A stretch of 64,000 bases of DNA from Asterias rubens (taxonomy: Eukaryota; Echinodermata; Asteroidea; Forcipulatida; Asteriidae), in NCBI RefSeq assembly GCF_902459465.1, contig NC_047073.1, positions 13,066,444-13,130,443 of the forward strand, written 5' to 3'. The notes beneath the pieces were generated by a model. It had not been told where the DNA came from and did not search any database. It worked only from the letters and a program-made list of their open reading frames with translations. The stretch's first letter is position 1. Each line of letters begins with the position of its first letter. This document shows positions 1 to 11,852 of this stretch, in pieces. The position numbers were made by a program, and so were the translations under genes.

Positions 1-299
1 AAATAACAAACCTGTGAAAATTTGAGCTCAATCGGTCATCGAACTTGCGAGATAATAATGAAAGAAAAATAACCCTTGTCACACGAAGTTGTGTGCATGA
101 TGGTTGATTTCGAGACCTCAAGTTCTAAATCTGAGGTCTCGAAATCAAATTCGTGGAAAATTACTTCTTTCTCAAAAACTACGGCCGTTTCTCACAATGT
201 TGTATACCATCAACCTCTCCTCATTACTCGTCACCAAGAAAGGTTTTATGCTAATAATTATTTTTGAGTAATTACCAATAGTGTCCACTGCCTTTAAAG
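1..299 (-). mobile_element. MITE family R1, copy a (cut by left edge)
   Basis: This is the reverse-oriented 3' part of an abundant foldback repeat found at least eight times in the window. It ends in the terminal inverted repeat TAGTGTCCACTGCCT followed by TTTAAA. An internal hairpin built on GAGACCTCA / TGAGGTCTC lies near 110-150. No coding capacity is visible; the short ORF across it is a by-product of the repeat. The stretch 300-670 after it holds no gene that I can see. Confidence 0.85.
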
Positions 300-670
300 G
301 TACAAATTTATACCTCCACGATAAATACCAAATACCCAAATACATGGAAAGTCATGCTTTGTATACGCACCAGAATGATAATTCCAAAAAAATGGTGTCT
401 AACTGGGAGGAAATCAACGGTGGCTTCATAAATATGGCTGGATGTTTAAAATAACAACAGGAAGTTCCTAAACCATGCCGTGTCCGATAGTTTATGGGTT
501 ATTGTGCTTTATCATGCTGCCGTTGCCAGGTGATTCAATGATAGTTTCGATACATTTTATCAGGTTTTTTGTTTGGTTTTTGTGGTGTTGGGCTCATGTA
601 ACACTTTGGACGTAGGATTTTGTTTCCCAACAAAATGAAGCGCAACTATAGCCTGGAAGATGTGGGAGTG

Positions 671-1072
671 TCGTGGCTGAGCGGTTATTAAGAGCACCGA
701 ATCCAAACTCTGGTGTTTCTGATCAGCAGAGTATGGTTTCGAATCCCCAGCCGTGACACTTGTGTCCTTAAGCAAGACACACAACCATTGCTTCGTCCTT
801 CGGATGGGACGCAAAGCCGTTGGTCCCATGTGTTGTGTAAACGCATGTAAAAGAACCCATTGCACTTATCGAAAAGAGAAGGGGTCCGCCCCGGTGTTCC
901 TGAATGGATTGGCGGCATATTGCGCCACAACACCTTGTAAACCATTACAAGGTGCTTAAGGATTAGGTCTTATATCTAAAATTCGCCCACTCCTTGCAGT
1001 AATAATACCTGGCGCTTTGTATCATTTGGCAAAAGTTGCGTTATAAATACGGTTATTATTATTATTATTATT
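671..1072 (+). mobile_element. tRNA-derived SINE, full-length copy
   Basis: The head resembles a tRNA. It has a box A-like TGGCTGAGCGG at about 675, a box B-like TTTCGAATCCCC at about 738, and complementary ends GTGTCGTGGC / GCCGTGACAC. A conserved body follows with the words CAAGACACACAACC, GTAAAAGAACCCATTGCAC and CCTTGTAAACC. The element ends in an (ATT)n tail at about 1052-1072. Diverged reverse copies lie near 30634-30985, 31098-31283, 43917-44115 and 52528-52690. It is a retroposon and not a functional tRNA gene, because the tRNA fold is broken and unrelated sequence is attached. Confidence 0.8.
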
Positions 1073-1850
1073 AAACTGGCGGTAATTCAATTCACAGTGC
1101 GTTGTTATTTGTTTTGGGGGAAATGGTTGTGGGTGTGTGTTTTTTGTCTTTGGTTGGTTTAATTGTTCTTATTTTGAATACAGTACATTACAACCTGCCT
1201 ACCTGTTGCGGATACTTCATAAAACTAGCGCTCGTAAAAGAAGTTTATTTGGGAGAGCATTTTCTTTTTTTATGTATACAATTATCCATCCTCAAAACAA
1301 AAAAATGATTGATTGAAAGGAACAAAATTTCCCCAGTGAAAAGCACTACGACAAGGGTTGTACAAAATAAAATTGCGTTCGGGGACGGTCCTCTACGGCT
1401 GCTACTTAGACGTTTCTGTGACTTTGCTGAAAACATTGTATACAACGTACGATATTTTATCGAAAACTAAGATATTTGGGTTGTTTTTAGTAGTGCGACA
1501 ATTTTGACATAAAAATAAAGGCAGGCAACAAACTGCTCCGCAAAAAAAAACGGGATAGGGGGCCTAAAATAAATGTCTTTGCAATGCCAAGTAAATTGCC
1601 CCACATGACATGGATTATGTCTTGTGTTATTTACTTATAATATTATCAAAAGCTGCTCGCAATGACGTCTTCAAAACACGACTAGCTCGTGCAAATGTTG
1701 TTATCCGTCGGAAATTGATCCATTACATAATGCCGAGTTGCATACTAAACAGACATTATATAATAATTCATAATCGGTGAATGACTCCGGCCGGAAACTA
1801 AAACCAGTGCAAGTACGGTTAGACATTTTGCATGGTGGGGGTATAACCAG
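1073..1850. other. gene-free stretch
   Basis: AT-rich sequence with short chance ORFs only. I see no exon-like block, RNA gene or clear repeat. Confidence 0.5.
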
Positions 1851-2088
1851 GGGCCAATTTCATAGAGCTGCTTAAGCGAAAAATTTGCTTAATCGCGAAA
1901 ATAGCTCGCGTATTTAACACATTGTCTGGCAACATGCCATAAACATTGCTTGTGACTGGTATTTAGCTGTTGTTTACTAGCATAACAATTGAGTGAAGTC
2001 TTGGCCGGTAATCTGATTTTATTAAGCAATGATTTTGTTGCTTAAGCAAAGTTTTTTTTGCTTAAGCAGCTCTATGGAATTGGGCCAA
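1851..2088. mobile_element. MITE family R3 (GCTTAAGC foldback)
   Basis: Terminal inverted repeats are GGGCCAATTTCATAGAGCTG at the left and a near-perfect complement at the right, each followed inward by GCTTAAGC-type words. The centre carries the conserved phrase CATTGCTTGTGACTGGTAT. Related copies lie at 50602-50842 and 62172-62402, with degenerate ones at 28886-28980, 35725-36260 and 48528-48675. It is non-coding. Confidence 0.8.
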
Positions 2089-2139
2089 GGTCAGTTGCGA
2101 ACGTGTGTGAATCTCTTTAGAGTGGTGATAAGACCCGCT

Positions 2140-2512
2140 GAAGACGATCAGAGTACTTCTGATCGAAACATTGAGACAAGACCTGAAGACGAACAGAGCA
2201 CGCAATGATCGAAACATTGAGACAAGACCTGAAGACGAACAGAGCACGCAATGATCGAAAAATTGAGACAAGACCTGAAGACGAACAGAGCACGCAATGA
2301 TCGAAACATTGAGACAAGACCTGAAGACGAACAGAGCACGCACTGATCGAAACATTGAGACAAGACCTGAAGACGATCAGAGCACACTGATCGAAACATT
2401 GAGACAAGACCTGAAGACGAACAAAGCACGCACTGACCGAAGCATTGAGACAGGGGTAGGACCTGAAGACGAACAGAGCACCTGATCGAAACATTGAGAC
2501 AAGACCTGATCA
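2140..2512. repeat. tandem repeat, 46-bp unit, about 8 copies
   Basis: The unit begins GATCGAAACATTGAGACAAG and recurs at 2161, 2207, 2253, 2299 and 2345 with exact 46-bp spacing. Shorter or altered units follow to about 2510. Because 46 is not a multiple of three, the array is open in several frames on both strands, which explains the overlapping ORFs of about 60-125 codons with repetitive peptides. I treat it as satellite-like DNA and not as genes. Confidence 0.9.
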
Positions 2513-2524
2513 AAACGTTGAGTT

Positions 2525-2546
2525 GTCAACCACCGCGGTGGTTGAC
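2525..2546. repeat. perfect 22-bp palindrome
   Basis: Two 11-bp arms, GTCAACCACCG and its exact complement, meet with no spacer just after the 46-bp array. The sequence can form a cruciform or bind a symmetric factor. The same GATCGAAAC-type words continue on its far side in inverted sense (GTTTCGATC at about 2547), so it may be the symmetry centre of the array. Confidence 0.85.
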
Positions 2547-2559
2547 GTTTCGATCAGAA

Positions 2560-3779
2560 TGTTGAAAAGAAGGCGGCACTGGTTCTGTTTAGAACCACCA
2601 CGTATGGTGCTACCTCAAAGCTCAACCGATAATACAATGAAAGTAGAAATTTAAATCGAAACTAGACATCGTGGAATTAATCAGCACTATACGATAAACG
2701 AGAGTCTTGGCACAAAATCCAGCGTCCTCGGTCCCAATCCACCTCAACCCCTATACAAAACAAAATTGCTATAAGAAAATATAAATATGAATAGTAAACT
2801 TGCGGGTACAACCATGAGTAAAATCTCTTTATAGGTGGCTCTTAAAGGAGCCGGTTGGCTTTCGACGTTTCAAACAGTACAATCTGCTCGTCTTCGTGAA
2901 AAATTGCGACAGATCCTCCCAAGTAAAATGCCTGGTTTGGAAGTCAGTGGTAATACAAACAATTGTCAAGAGCCGAAATGGTTGACTTAGGCTACCTGTT
3001 GACAAAATAAAATTGTCATAAAGACAAACACAAGCACACACATTAACAATACGTTACTGGACAGAGTCTCCCAACAAGCGAAATGTTGATAACCGTCAAT
3101 TCATCGATATGAGATCACCAATAAAATCACCCAACACGCTGTTGCATCACATCATGTTCTATGTACTATTTTATCAGCCGTCTTGCCGTATAATATCCGC
3201 CACACAAAAGGGTTGTTTGCGGTCTTTCACCCCGCAATGAAGGCCGACCGCCAGTCATGTCACGTTCGTGCTAGGGACTGCCGTGGAAGTGTTTTGTAAT
3301 CTGCGAAACCACACAGCGGTTTCATAAAGCATGATTATGATAATTAGTGTCAGACAACGACACATTAAGGTATTAGTTAGTTACGCACAAGTATTATCTA
3401 AGCATGGTCTTTGGTAAATAATAAGAAGGTTCAGTTTTCTGAGACTGAGAGTCCTTAGCAAATAAAAGAAGAAGAAAAAAATTAAACAAATATCATGTTT
3501 ACTGTAAGGTTTCGGAATTTTTCGGAAACAATATTTTCCTGAAATACACTATGGGTGCATTATTCAATCAATTAAAATTGTATATATATAAGCGTAGAAT
3601 ATGCCACAATAATACTTCAAATTGAGTAACAGTATCATGTTTATCAAAGCAAAATACTTCCCAGTGTTCACCCTTTTTCAGAAGTAAATGTTATAACCAC
3701 AAAGATAGTACTTTATAGAACAAATTTACGTTTTTCGTGACTTGATACACAGGCCTGATACTTCACAGGAGCAACGCAG
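2560..3779. other. gene-free stretch
   Basis: No exon-like block, RNA gene or clear repeat seen. ORFs in this stretch are short and lack recognisable motifs. Confidence 0.5.
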
Positions 3780-4091
3780 GCAATGGGAGACTATTGGGAC
3801 GCTTGGTGGCAGCAGACTTACCAGGTAAAATCCATTGTTCTCGGTAATGTGCGCGTGCTCAGAACTACGTAAACAATAGACCTTATCGCAAATACCAATG
3901 CGCAAGCGCAGACTGTGGAATGAGGTGCATTGTGGGATAGATATGAATCAAATTTGGATACCAGCTAGACCACAATGCACCTAATTCCAAGCTTTACGCG
4001 CGCGCCCCAGTATTTGCGAAAAGGTCTATGGAAATTTACCTGGTAAGTCTGCTGCCAACTAGTGTTCAAAAGTCCCCCATTGCCTCCGTGC
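3780..4091. mobile_element. nested foldback elements (family R4 with an insert)
   Basis: The outer arms are CAATGGGAGACTATTGGGAC (about 3781) with GCAGACTTACCAGGTAAA, and their complement TTTACCTGGTAAGTCTGC (about 4034) with GTCCCCCATTG. Inside lies a second palindrome: GACCTTATCGCAAATACC (about 3879) faces GTATTTGCGAAAAGGTC (about 4010), and GGTGCATTGTG faces CACAATGCACC. This fits one short inverted-repeat element inserted into another. Outer-arm relatives occur in and beside SARAF intron 7 (46964-47447) and at 47745-47845. Confidence 0.75.
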
Positions 4092-7000
4092 CCCCTGGTC
4101 ATTTCATTGGTGCCATTGAAATGCTTCAGTACAAGTTTACAATTTCCTTATAGAGTGCGCTTTATTACCAAGTAGAAAATGCCTTTGTGTACTTGTCCTT
4201 TCAAAAACGAAGCATACAGGTCTGGAAGTCAATTAAACAGCCCATGAAAAAAAATATCAAATTTACTTTGAAAATTACTCAAAATGTTCGTCTATGATGT
4301 GATTGTAATATAGACTGATACTACGTCCATGCGGAATCTTCGGCTATGCTATGGCTATAAAGAAGCAGCAGTTTGCTAACAGGAAATATCCAGCCATATT
4401 TTATTCAGTTCAGACACGTGCACTCTAATACATTTGAAAATTACACCGCCGTAAACTTCCACAGAAAGACGTAAAATTTATATCTCAACGACAATGTTAA
4501 CGCACGTAAAACCACGGAGGTACAGGGTCATGGTGAAAACATGTAGATCTTATGCATTTTCGGTTCGATTGGCTGGTTTGAAAGGGAACAATGTGGTGGC
4601 TTCCGTTCTCGCCCGCTCTTCTGTCGAACCATGACCCACAACCCACAAAACGTTTCTCTATGGGCGAATGGGAGCGGCACCTCACTGTGTCACAATCCCC
4701 GGCAGGGAAGTGAGGGGGGAGGGGGGGGGCAACTGGATATTAAGATCCTATCTGCAACTCCTTCAGCCCAAAAAGGTTTCGATGTTTTCCTTTGTTTTAT
4801 TATCAGTCTGTCACAATATCGAAAACAAGAATAACGACATTCTGGGTTGCCCCAAAAGGCCAGCACAATAATATTGTGTCTGTGAGTGGCCTGAGAATAA
4901 CAATGGTTTCTGCTGACTGGGGTTATCCTCGGTCAAACTGTTTGTTGACCTTCCAGAGGAATAGTTCATTCATAAGTCATGCAATAGGTAGTATTTAAAT
5001 AACGGGTACCCGGTACTCTCACTTAATAAAAGTGGGGTCAGACACTGTACAATATTTAAAGGAACATATACAGAAAGGCTAAAACAGTTGCTGCCAGTGT
5101 TAGTACAAATCCACCATGATAAATATGAACTGACAAACCTGTAGAAGTTTGAGATCGATCGGCTATCTGTGCCACGAAAAAATAGTGGAAAACCGATTAA
5201 TACACATTTTGTCGATGCAAAAACAAAACATGAATAAAACGCTCAAGCAAAAGCAATTCCGAACGGGAATCTAGTTTTATTATTTCTCATCAAATATTGA
5301 TTCGGGCACACGCAACAACATGCAAACTTGGGCTGGTCACCTGTTTCTGCTGGCCTGTTCACATGTTTCTGGTGGCACGTGCTCCTATTTATATTTCAAA
5401 TAAAAAAAGCTTTAATCGGCTGACCATAGTCTGCACGCGTTATAAACTGACTGGATTACGTTGCAAGACATATATATAAGGCGTTTGCCAGGCATCGCGT
5501 GGGGATTAGTAGGCCTAGTATTAATTATTAAGTTAATTACAAGGCTTCTGGATTTTAATTGATGACACATTATATTAAGAACAAACTGAGAATACAATGT
5601 TAAACTCTTGTCAATAATTGTCAATGGGCAACCCGTTTCTTTTTAGCATGTCTTTTCTGTGCTGAACAAATTTGCTTAGGACTATAGCAAAGTCTTAAAT
5701 GCTGCCATAATACTTAAATATGTTTGTGATACCCCCCCCCCCCCCAAACCTTATAAGCCTCCTAACACGCAATCCGCAACAAGGTACCACGAGTACAGGG
5801 AAAAGACTGCGAGCAGTATAACGAACATTTAGTCCATGTTCCCACGGGTGTATACCATTAGAAGCAGAACCGCACATCTCCTATAACTGTCTGACATTAA
5901 AACCAACAACAGTTCTAGAATAATAATAAGCAAACAGAAAGAAAACTATAAGCGCCTACGTGGGATGGTAAAGATTGTTATCAAACATGTTGAACTTTAA
6001 ACTTGTTGTGTTTACATAAAGTTCGATAAGTCTGTATTGTGCGATGCGATGTCGACCTGAGGACAACCAGGCCGTCGACACCGTTGGTTGTAATCGTTAG
6101 TTGTACCATTGAGATAATCACCCCCTGTCTACCAAATGATAAAGATAATACTATTTTCATCATACGAAAAAGGACCAGACTGTTTGTTTTCGTAAAGCCT
6201 CGATATCCTTTATTTGAACCCGAAGAAATTCACAATGGCGTCTACAGAAATTACATCAATAGACTGGGGCCGAGACGTGTTGCAATGTTTAATAATTGTG
6301 GGTACATCATCACATGAAATGCATGAGTGTTTTTAGACATTTGGCGTAATTTTATTTTCCTTAACAATAAAATAGGCCTATTTATTAAGCAATATTTGAG
6401 GATAGACACTATTTTGCAACTATGAGGTTGAAATAAAGTAGAAGCAGATTTACTTCTCAACACCTACATGTTTAGTTTCGGTTTATTAATGCAAACAAGT
6501 GCGGTGATGCCACAAAAGAGGAAATGTTTAGTTTTGTTTTTAGCGTCTGTAGTGTTTTTACGAGGTCGTCCCTATGGCATCGACCTAGTTCTAAAAACTG
6601 AGGTTGGCTTGCCAGTCGTGTCCCAGACTTGATTGTGGTGTGTTTTCTATACAAGCCCGGCAGCTGGTACGGTCATCTGATGTTATTGCCCCAGATACGC
6701 CGCATGCTAATCGAATGTAAACGGCAGTCCATGAACGTGCTCGCTCGTACCGACAGGCCAATCACCGTCGCAAGTTACACAATCTAGCCCACAGGGATGC
6801 TGGGTTCGGGATATGATGCTTTTATGTCATCCAAACCGCCTGGCCACTGTTATGCAATGCTCACTGTCACGGTTACCAAAGATAGAGAGAAAAAAACGTG
6901 GGCTTAGACCCGGGAACCAATGGGGAAGCTTGGAGCGTGGTTAACTGACCTAGCCTGACACGCTTTAAGTACAGGGTTAAGGACAACCTATACATGAAGG

Positions 7001-8060
7001 GGTGATCAAGTGCAAGGGCTTTGGTCCAGTGATGAACTTAGGTATAGCCTAGTTGCACTTCTTCACCGAAACCATCATCGTTTTGTCTCCTTTTTGGCTG
7101 CGGTCTACGCGAGGTAGGAGTGGGTGAATCGAGGGTGTTAGAGCCAACAAGCTGTGCGGCTCTTCGCGAGGTTTTTCCCCGCTCAATTCTCCTCCGGGTC
7201 GGGAAATTTTGCGGCGTAAACAGAGAGCTGTACACGAGGCTAGCAGGTAAATAATATTATTAGTAGTATTTAACTCAGTTGGTTAATTTTCACATCTGTA
7301 TTGTTATTATTATAATCAATTTCGCACAAAACCACAATAGCCGTATATTGTTTGTTGAGGATAGTTCAGCCAGCAACGACCTGGTTGTTTCGGCAAGGTT
7401 ATCTTTCGACAGCACTGCCAGCTTGGATAATTTATTGGGATTGCAGGTAACTGCTTGAGAATTGGTTGCAAATTGATTCTAGTTGGAGTTCGTGATCTTT
7501 TCTCACGAGTCCCCTCCCTCCCCCACCCCAACCTCACCCCCACCCCACCCATCATCCCACGCACCCATTCCCAACTCTTTTACACGCAGGCTTGGGCTTA
7601 TAGTTAGTGTCCGACTATTAAAACTACAAAAATTCCCGTTTCATACGGCTGGGTGTTATACTATCTTGAATTTATTATAAAGTCTGAAATATTTTTAAAT
7701 ATTTCTTAGACAAACCTGAATGAGACGTATTCCCGGAGAAACCACTATTTTTTTTTTATATTTCTTAGAAAAAAACCTGAATTAAACTTTATGTGTTCCA
7801 GGAGATGTCATAGTATGGAGTTAATCACATGAAAATGTTGTATAATGTATCTTTTGGTGGAGCTGAAAAAAAATTAGTCGGACAGCGTTTATCTGAAATT
7901 ACAAACATGTGAAACATGAGCTGAGCCCGTTGTGTGTGTGGGTCAGAGAAAAAAAATAGTGAAAAAGAATAAAATAAATTTCCAGCATGAGGGCTCCTAA
8001 GAACACATTGTCCTTTATTTCAATTAACCGAAACCGATCACTGAGCTGTTGCGTTTCGGG
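4092..8060. other. long gene-free stretch
   Basis: No gene recognised. Visible items are a TTTAAAGGAACAT word followed by weak R1-like sequence (about 5055-5250) and a run of 14 or more C (about 5731-5746). A pyrimidine-rich C/A tract lies at about 7505-7570. All ORFs are below 95 codons with no recognisable domain. I cannot exclude a small non-coding RNA or a lone UTR exon. Confidence 0.5.
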
Positions 8061-8063
8061 GGG

Positions 8064-8435
8064 GTTTAAAGGGTCTATGTAACTTTTGTAGGACAAAAAA
8101 CACAATTTCCACAGATTTACACCAACAAAATTACACAGTTAGAAGATGATGATAGTAGAAAGCTTCCCTGAAAATATAACTTGCTGAGGTAATGTAGTTT
8201 TTGGGAAATGAGTAAAACAATGTCATGAAAACAATTTTCGTCTCATGAGACGAAAACTATTTCAATCATTTACAAACGTATTTTCATGACATTGTTTTAC
8301 TCATTTCTCAAAAACTACAGCACCTCGTTTAGTAGTAATATTTAAAGGGAAGCTTTCCACTATCATTATCTTCAAACCCTGTAAGTTTAATGTAAATCTA
8401 TGGACATTTTGAAAAAGTACCCAAATCCTTTTATG
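8064..8435. mobile_element. foldback element with TTAA-type left end
   Basis: The element is a long imperfect palindrome centred near 8247. GAGTAAAACAATGTCATGAA (about 8209) faces its complement at about 8282-8301, and GTCTCATGAGAC forms the centre. The left end begins TTTAAAGGGTCTATGTAAC and the right end reads back as a diverged complement. It is non-coding and may be a third family with the same TTAA target preference as R1 and R2, but its right end is not an exact TTAA. Confidence 0.65.
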
Positions 8436-8544
8436 TTTTCAGAATACAGTTTTTATCCTAACAATTATGACTTTATTCATTTCAGAGGGAAATATTTTAC
8501 AGCATGGGTCTTGTTTTGTTTTTTATCCTTTCCCCAATCCCTGT

Positions 8545-8810
8545 AAAATTCCGAGAAAGAAGGAATTTTCCACGAATTTGATCTGGAGATCTCAAGTTTA
8601 GAATTTGAGATCTCGAAATCAAGCATCTAAAAGCACACAACTTCGTGTGACAAGGGTGTGTTTTTTTCTTTCATAGTTATCTCGCAACTCCGACGACCAA
8701 TCGAGCCCAAATTTTCACAGGTTTGTTATTTTATGCATAAAATGTTGATATACATCCAAGTGAGAGGATTGGTCTTTGACAATAACCGATAGTTTCCATC
8801 GTCTTTTAAC
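8545..8810 (+). mobile_element. MITE family R1, copy b (left-truncated)
   Basis: Contains the R1 internal hairpin (GAGATCTCAAGTTTAGAATT type), the conserved CACACAACTTCGTGTGACAA, CTCGCAACTCCGACGACC and a decayed right end near 8800. The left terminal repeat is missing. Confidence 0.8.
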
Positions 8811-10820
8811 TACAACAAAAATCACAAGGTGACTACACGCTGATGAATGCATTTCACCCCATCAAACAAAACAAATTGCTCATAATGATTGCAAACAGAT
8901 TACGATTAACAAGAATTCCAGCGTGTTGTTTTATTTAGCACAATACAGAATTCCAAGGAATCTAAAAATAAACCTTCGAAGGTTTTGGCAAAACAACGTT
9001 CGTACAAAAAAAACAGGGTTGTGTGACATACTTGGTGCTAACCGCACAGTAACAGGTCAACAAGGTCAAGGCCTATCAGTGACTGTTGAATTACTTCAGT
9101 CATTGACGTTTTCTATCATCGCTTTCCTGTGAATTGTTCCGGATGAATAACCCGGTTTTACTAAAGCTCGAATCCCCCCCCCCCCGACCCCCTTTTTGTT
9201 CTAAGAATATCCTGTGTTTTGTCCGAGACAATTAAAGTTTTTATGAGAATATTTTTAGTGTTCTTGGCGACTCCTTGTGCTGCACCGTTAGCAGAAAAGC
9301 AGATGTCCACTTTTCGACCTCCATAGTATAGGCATATTGCTCCATGGTATACGCCGATACATGAAGAAGATGCAATACATACATTGTACTGATTTAAAAT
9401 GGGAATAAATAGGTTTGTACTGGCAGATGACTTATAGTTATGAAGGTTCAGTTGTTCTTTTGGGTTATTGTTAACGTCACATTACCTAAAGCATGCAGGT
9501 CTAGGTCACTCTTACGTTTTCTTAGAAATATGACTAGCCTATAAACTATTTGTTTATGTGAGAAGCGGGTTTACTCTGCAGTCTGCAGTGCTAAGCAGAT
9601 ATTAGGTCATCGACGAGTGGCCCATTAAGCAAAAAAAATCACGATAAAAGTGCAAACAAAGATGGAATGGAGATAAGGTAGTAACTTTAAAGGGGATAAC
9701 TTGGCTGTTGTCTTAAATTTTGTAGTTTCATAAAAAGCTACTATTTAGTTGTGTAGTGTTTTTTCTGTTTTGTTTGTTTGTTTGTTTGTTTGTTTGTTTG
9801 TTTGTTTGGTTGGTTGGTTGGTTGGTTGGTTGGTTGGTTTTTGTTTGTTTGGTTTTTGTTTTGTTTGGTTTTTAGTTTAGTTTTTTTAGTTTTTAGTTGT
9901 TTTTTTAATAACAATTTTTTTCAGCAGTCACACTCTCTCCTAACCAAATTTTAGTGTGCAAAGATGTGGCGAAAGTGTTAAATTTGTGTTTATAATGGCT
10001 GTGTCTACTGGAGACTAAACTGTAAAGCCGTCCGCCCATGGTAACGCCAGACAGATAACTTGTGTGAAATTTCGTTTTTCTTATGACCTAAAAATATCCC
10101 CATAATATATAAAGGGATAAAGTACCCATCATCTGTATCTTTGTGGATTTTTGAGGATTGTACGATTTCAACGAATATGGGATTAAACGAAGCCCTATGG
10201 TTGTACCTGTAGCTGTACACACCGTTAAATGTTTGAATTGTATTAAAGACCACGTGGTGTATGCATGCATTTATGATTTACGAAAGGCTAAAAGTTAAAC
10301 ATCTCGCCAGAAATCAGCCGACGCTTTATTATGGTGTGACTTTGGTCGTCGGAACCACTTTACACGTATGTCGGCGGGTCGCTTCATGCTTTTTGGTGTG
10401 CTGGGTTGGATGGTAATGAACAAGATAGCCAAGGGTGATGGTCACGTGTCACTGGCAGACTTGAAACGCATGGTGGCAGCAGACACTTGTAAATTGGCAT
10501 TTTAGTTATGAGCATGGGTATTAGCGCACCCATTCTTATAGAAGACCAATGAGGGCACCACATTAATTAAGCTCCCATAGAAGCCACGGTAAATGCTACA
10601 CGTTCAATAAGTATACTTTGAAAATACTAATTAAAAAGTCAACAGCCCAATTAGGGGCACATTGTTGAACCCTTTTCAACTCTCCATAAAAATCACAACC
10701 TTTGAATCTTTAATTTACAGACAACAGTTGTGGGTTTAATATTACTCCAGACCATAAAACTTACATGGTAAGAACATGGAGTAAATAGAAGGAGACACAG
10801 CGAGAAACCACAACCAACTA
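8811..10820. other. gene-free stretch with simple repeats
   Basis: Holds a C run at about 9175-9186 and a (TTTG)n-(TTGG)n microsatellite at about 9768-9860. ORFs near 8923-9132 and 10005-10270 show no recognisable motif. Confidence 0.5.
9768..9860. repeat. (TTTG)n / (TTGG)n microsatellite
   Basis: About eight TTTG units pass directly into about seven TTGG units, then degenerate TTTGG runs follow to about 9900. Confidence 0.9.
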
Positions 10821-10821
10821 T

Positions 10822-11209
10822 TAAAAGGAAGTGGACACTATTGGTAATTACTCAAAATAATTATTAGCATAAAAACTTGCTTGGTAACAAGTAATGGGAA
10901 GAGATTGATAGTAAACTGCTTGTGAGAAACAGCTCTCTTAACGTAGTTTTCGAGAAAGAAGTAATTTTCCACCAATTTGATTTCGAGACCTCAGGTTTAG
11001 AATTTGAGGTCTCGAAATCGAGCATGAAAGCACACAAGGGTGTTTTTGTTCTTCTTTTTGTTCTTCTTTTCTTTCATTATTATCTCGCAACTTCGACGAG
11101 CAATAAATTGAGCTCAAATTTTCACAGGTTTGTTACTTTATATAGGTCTAAATGCATTAAGTGATAAGACTGGTCTTTGACTTTACCAACAGTGTCCAGT
11201 GTCTTTAAA
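10822..11209 (+). mobile_element. MITE family R1, copy c (near full length)
   Basis: Left terminal repeat AGTGGACACTATTGGTAATT at about 10830 and right terminal repeat ending AGTGTCCAGTGTCTTTAAAG at about 11190-11209. The internal hairpin GAGACCTCAGG...GAGGTCTC is at about 10985-11016. It abuts copy d in opposite orientation and they share the TTTAAAG junction. Confidence 0.88.
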
Positions 11210-11494
11210 GACAGTGGACACTATTGGTAAGTGTCAAAGACCAGTCTTCTCACTTATAGTGTATCTAAACATATGCATAAAATAACAAACCCGTGAACAT
11301 TTGAGCTCAATTGGTCGTCGAAGTTGCGAGATATGAATGAAAGAAAAAACACCCTTGTCAATCGAAGTTGTGTGCTTTCTGATGCTTGATTTCGAGACCT
11401 CAAATTCTAAACTTGAGGTCTCGAAATCAAATTTGTGTAAAATCACTGCTTTCTCGAAAACTACGTCACTTCAGAGGGAGCCGTTTCTCACTAG
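11203..11494 (-). mobile_element. MITE family R1, copy d (3'-truncated)
   Basis: Reverse copy starting CTTTAAAGACAGTGGACACT directly at the end of copy c. The internal hairpin lies at about 11393-11428. The copy breaks off after GGAGCCGTTTCTCAC at about 11493. Confidence 0.85.
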
Positions 11495-11852
11495 TGAGTT
11501 ACCCCCACGGGCTACCTCCGTGGTTACCTTGAGAGATAGATAACCTTATGGGTGAGCGACACCTTCTTTTACGCCCAAACGGGCATCAATGGAATAATCC
11601 TACATCCTACGTCAGTCTAAACAATAGAGATCCTTCATGGGTTAATGTGTTAGCCTTGATTTCTATAATGTCCTTCCTCCCGAATTTAACCCAAGGGTTG
11701 TTTTCAATTATTGCTGGAGCAGATCATGGAGTTTCTACCTCCATGAGCTGATCCACGTTTCGGAATTGGATAACGTTTACCACTATTCACTCGTGGACAA
11801 TTCAAATAAACATGATGAGGAACTCATGAATGTAACATTCCGATACATTTAG

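Noticed and set aside
675-760. Possible tRNA gene
   Set aside because: Boxes A and B are present but the cloverleaf is not intact, and the head is attached to a SINE body with an ATT tail.
2062-2513. Overlapping reverse ORFs with repeated SCLNVSI / ALFVFRS peptides
   Set aside because: They come from a 46-bp tandem repeat that stays open in several frames. Peptides repeat with the DNA and show no protein-like constraint.
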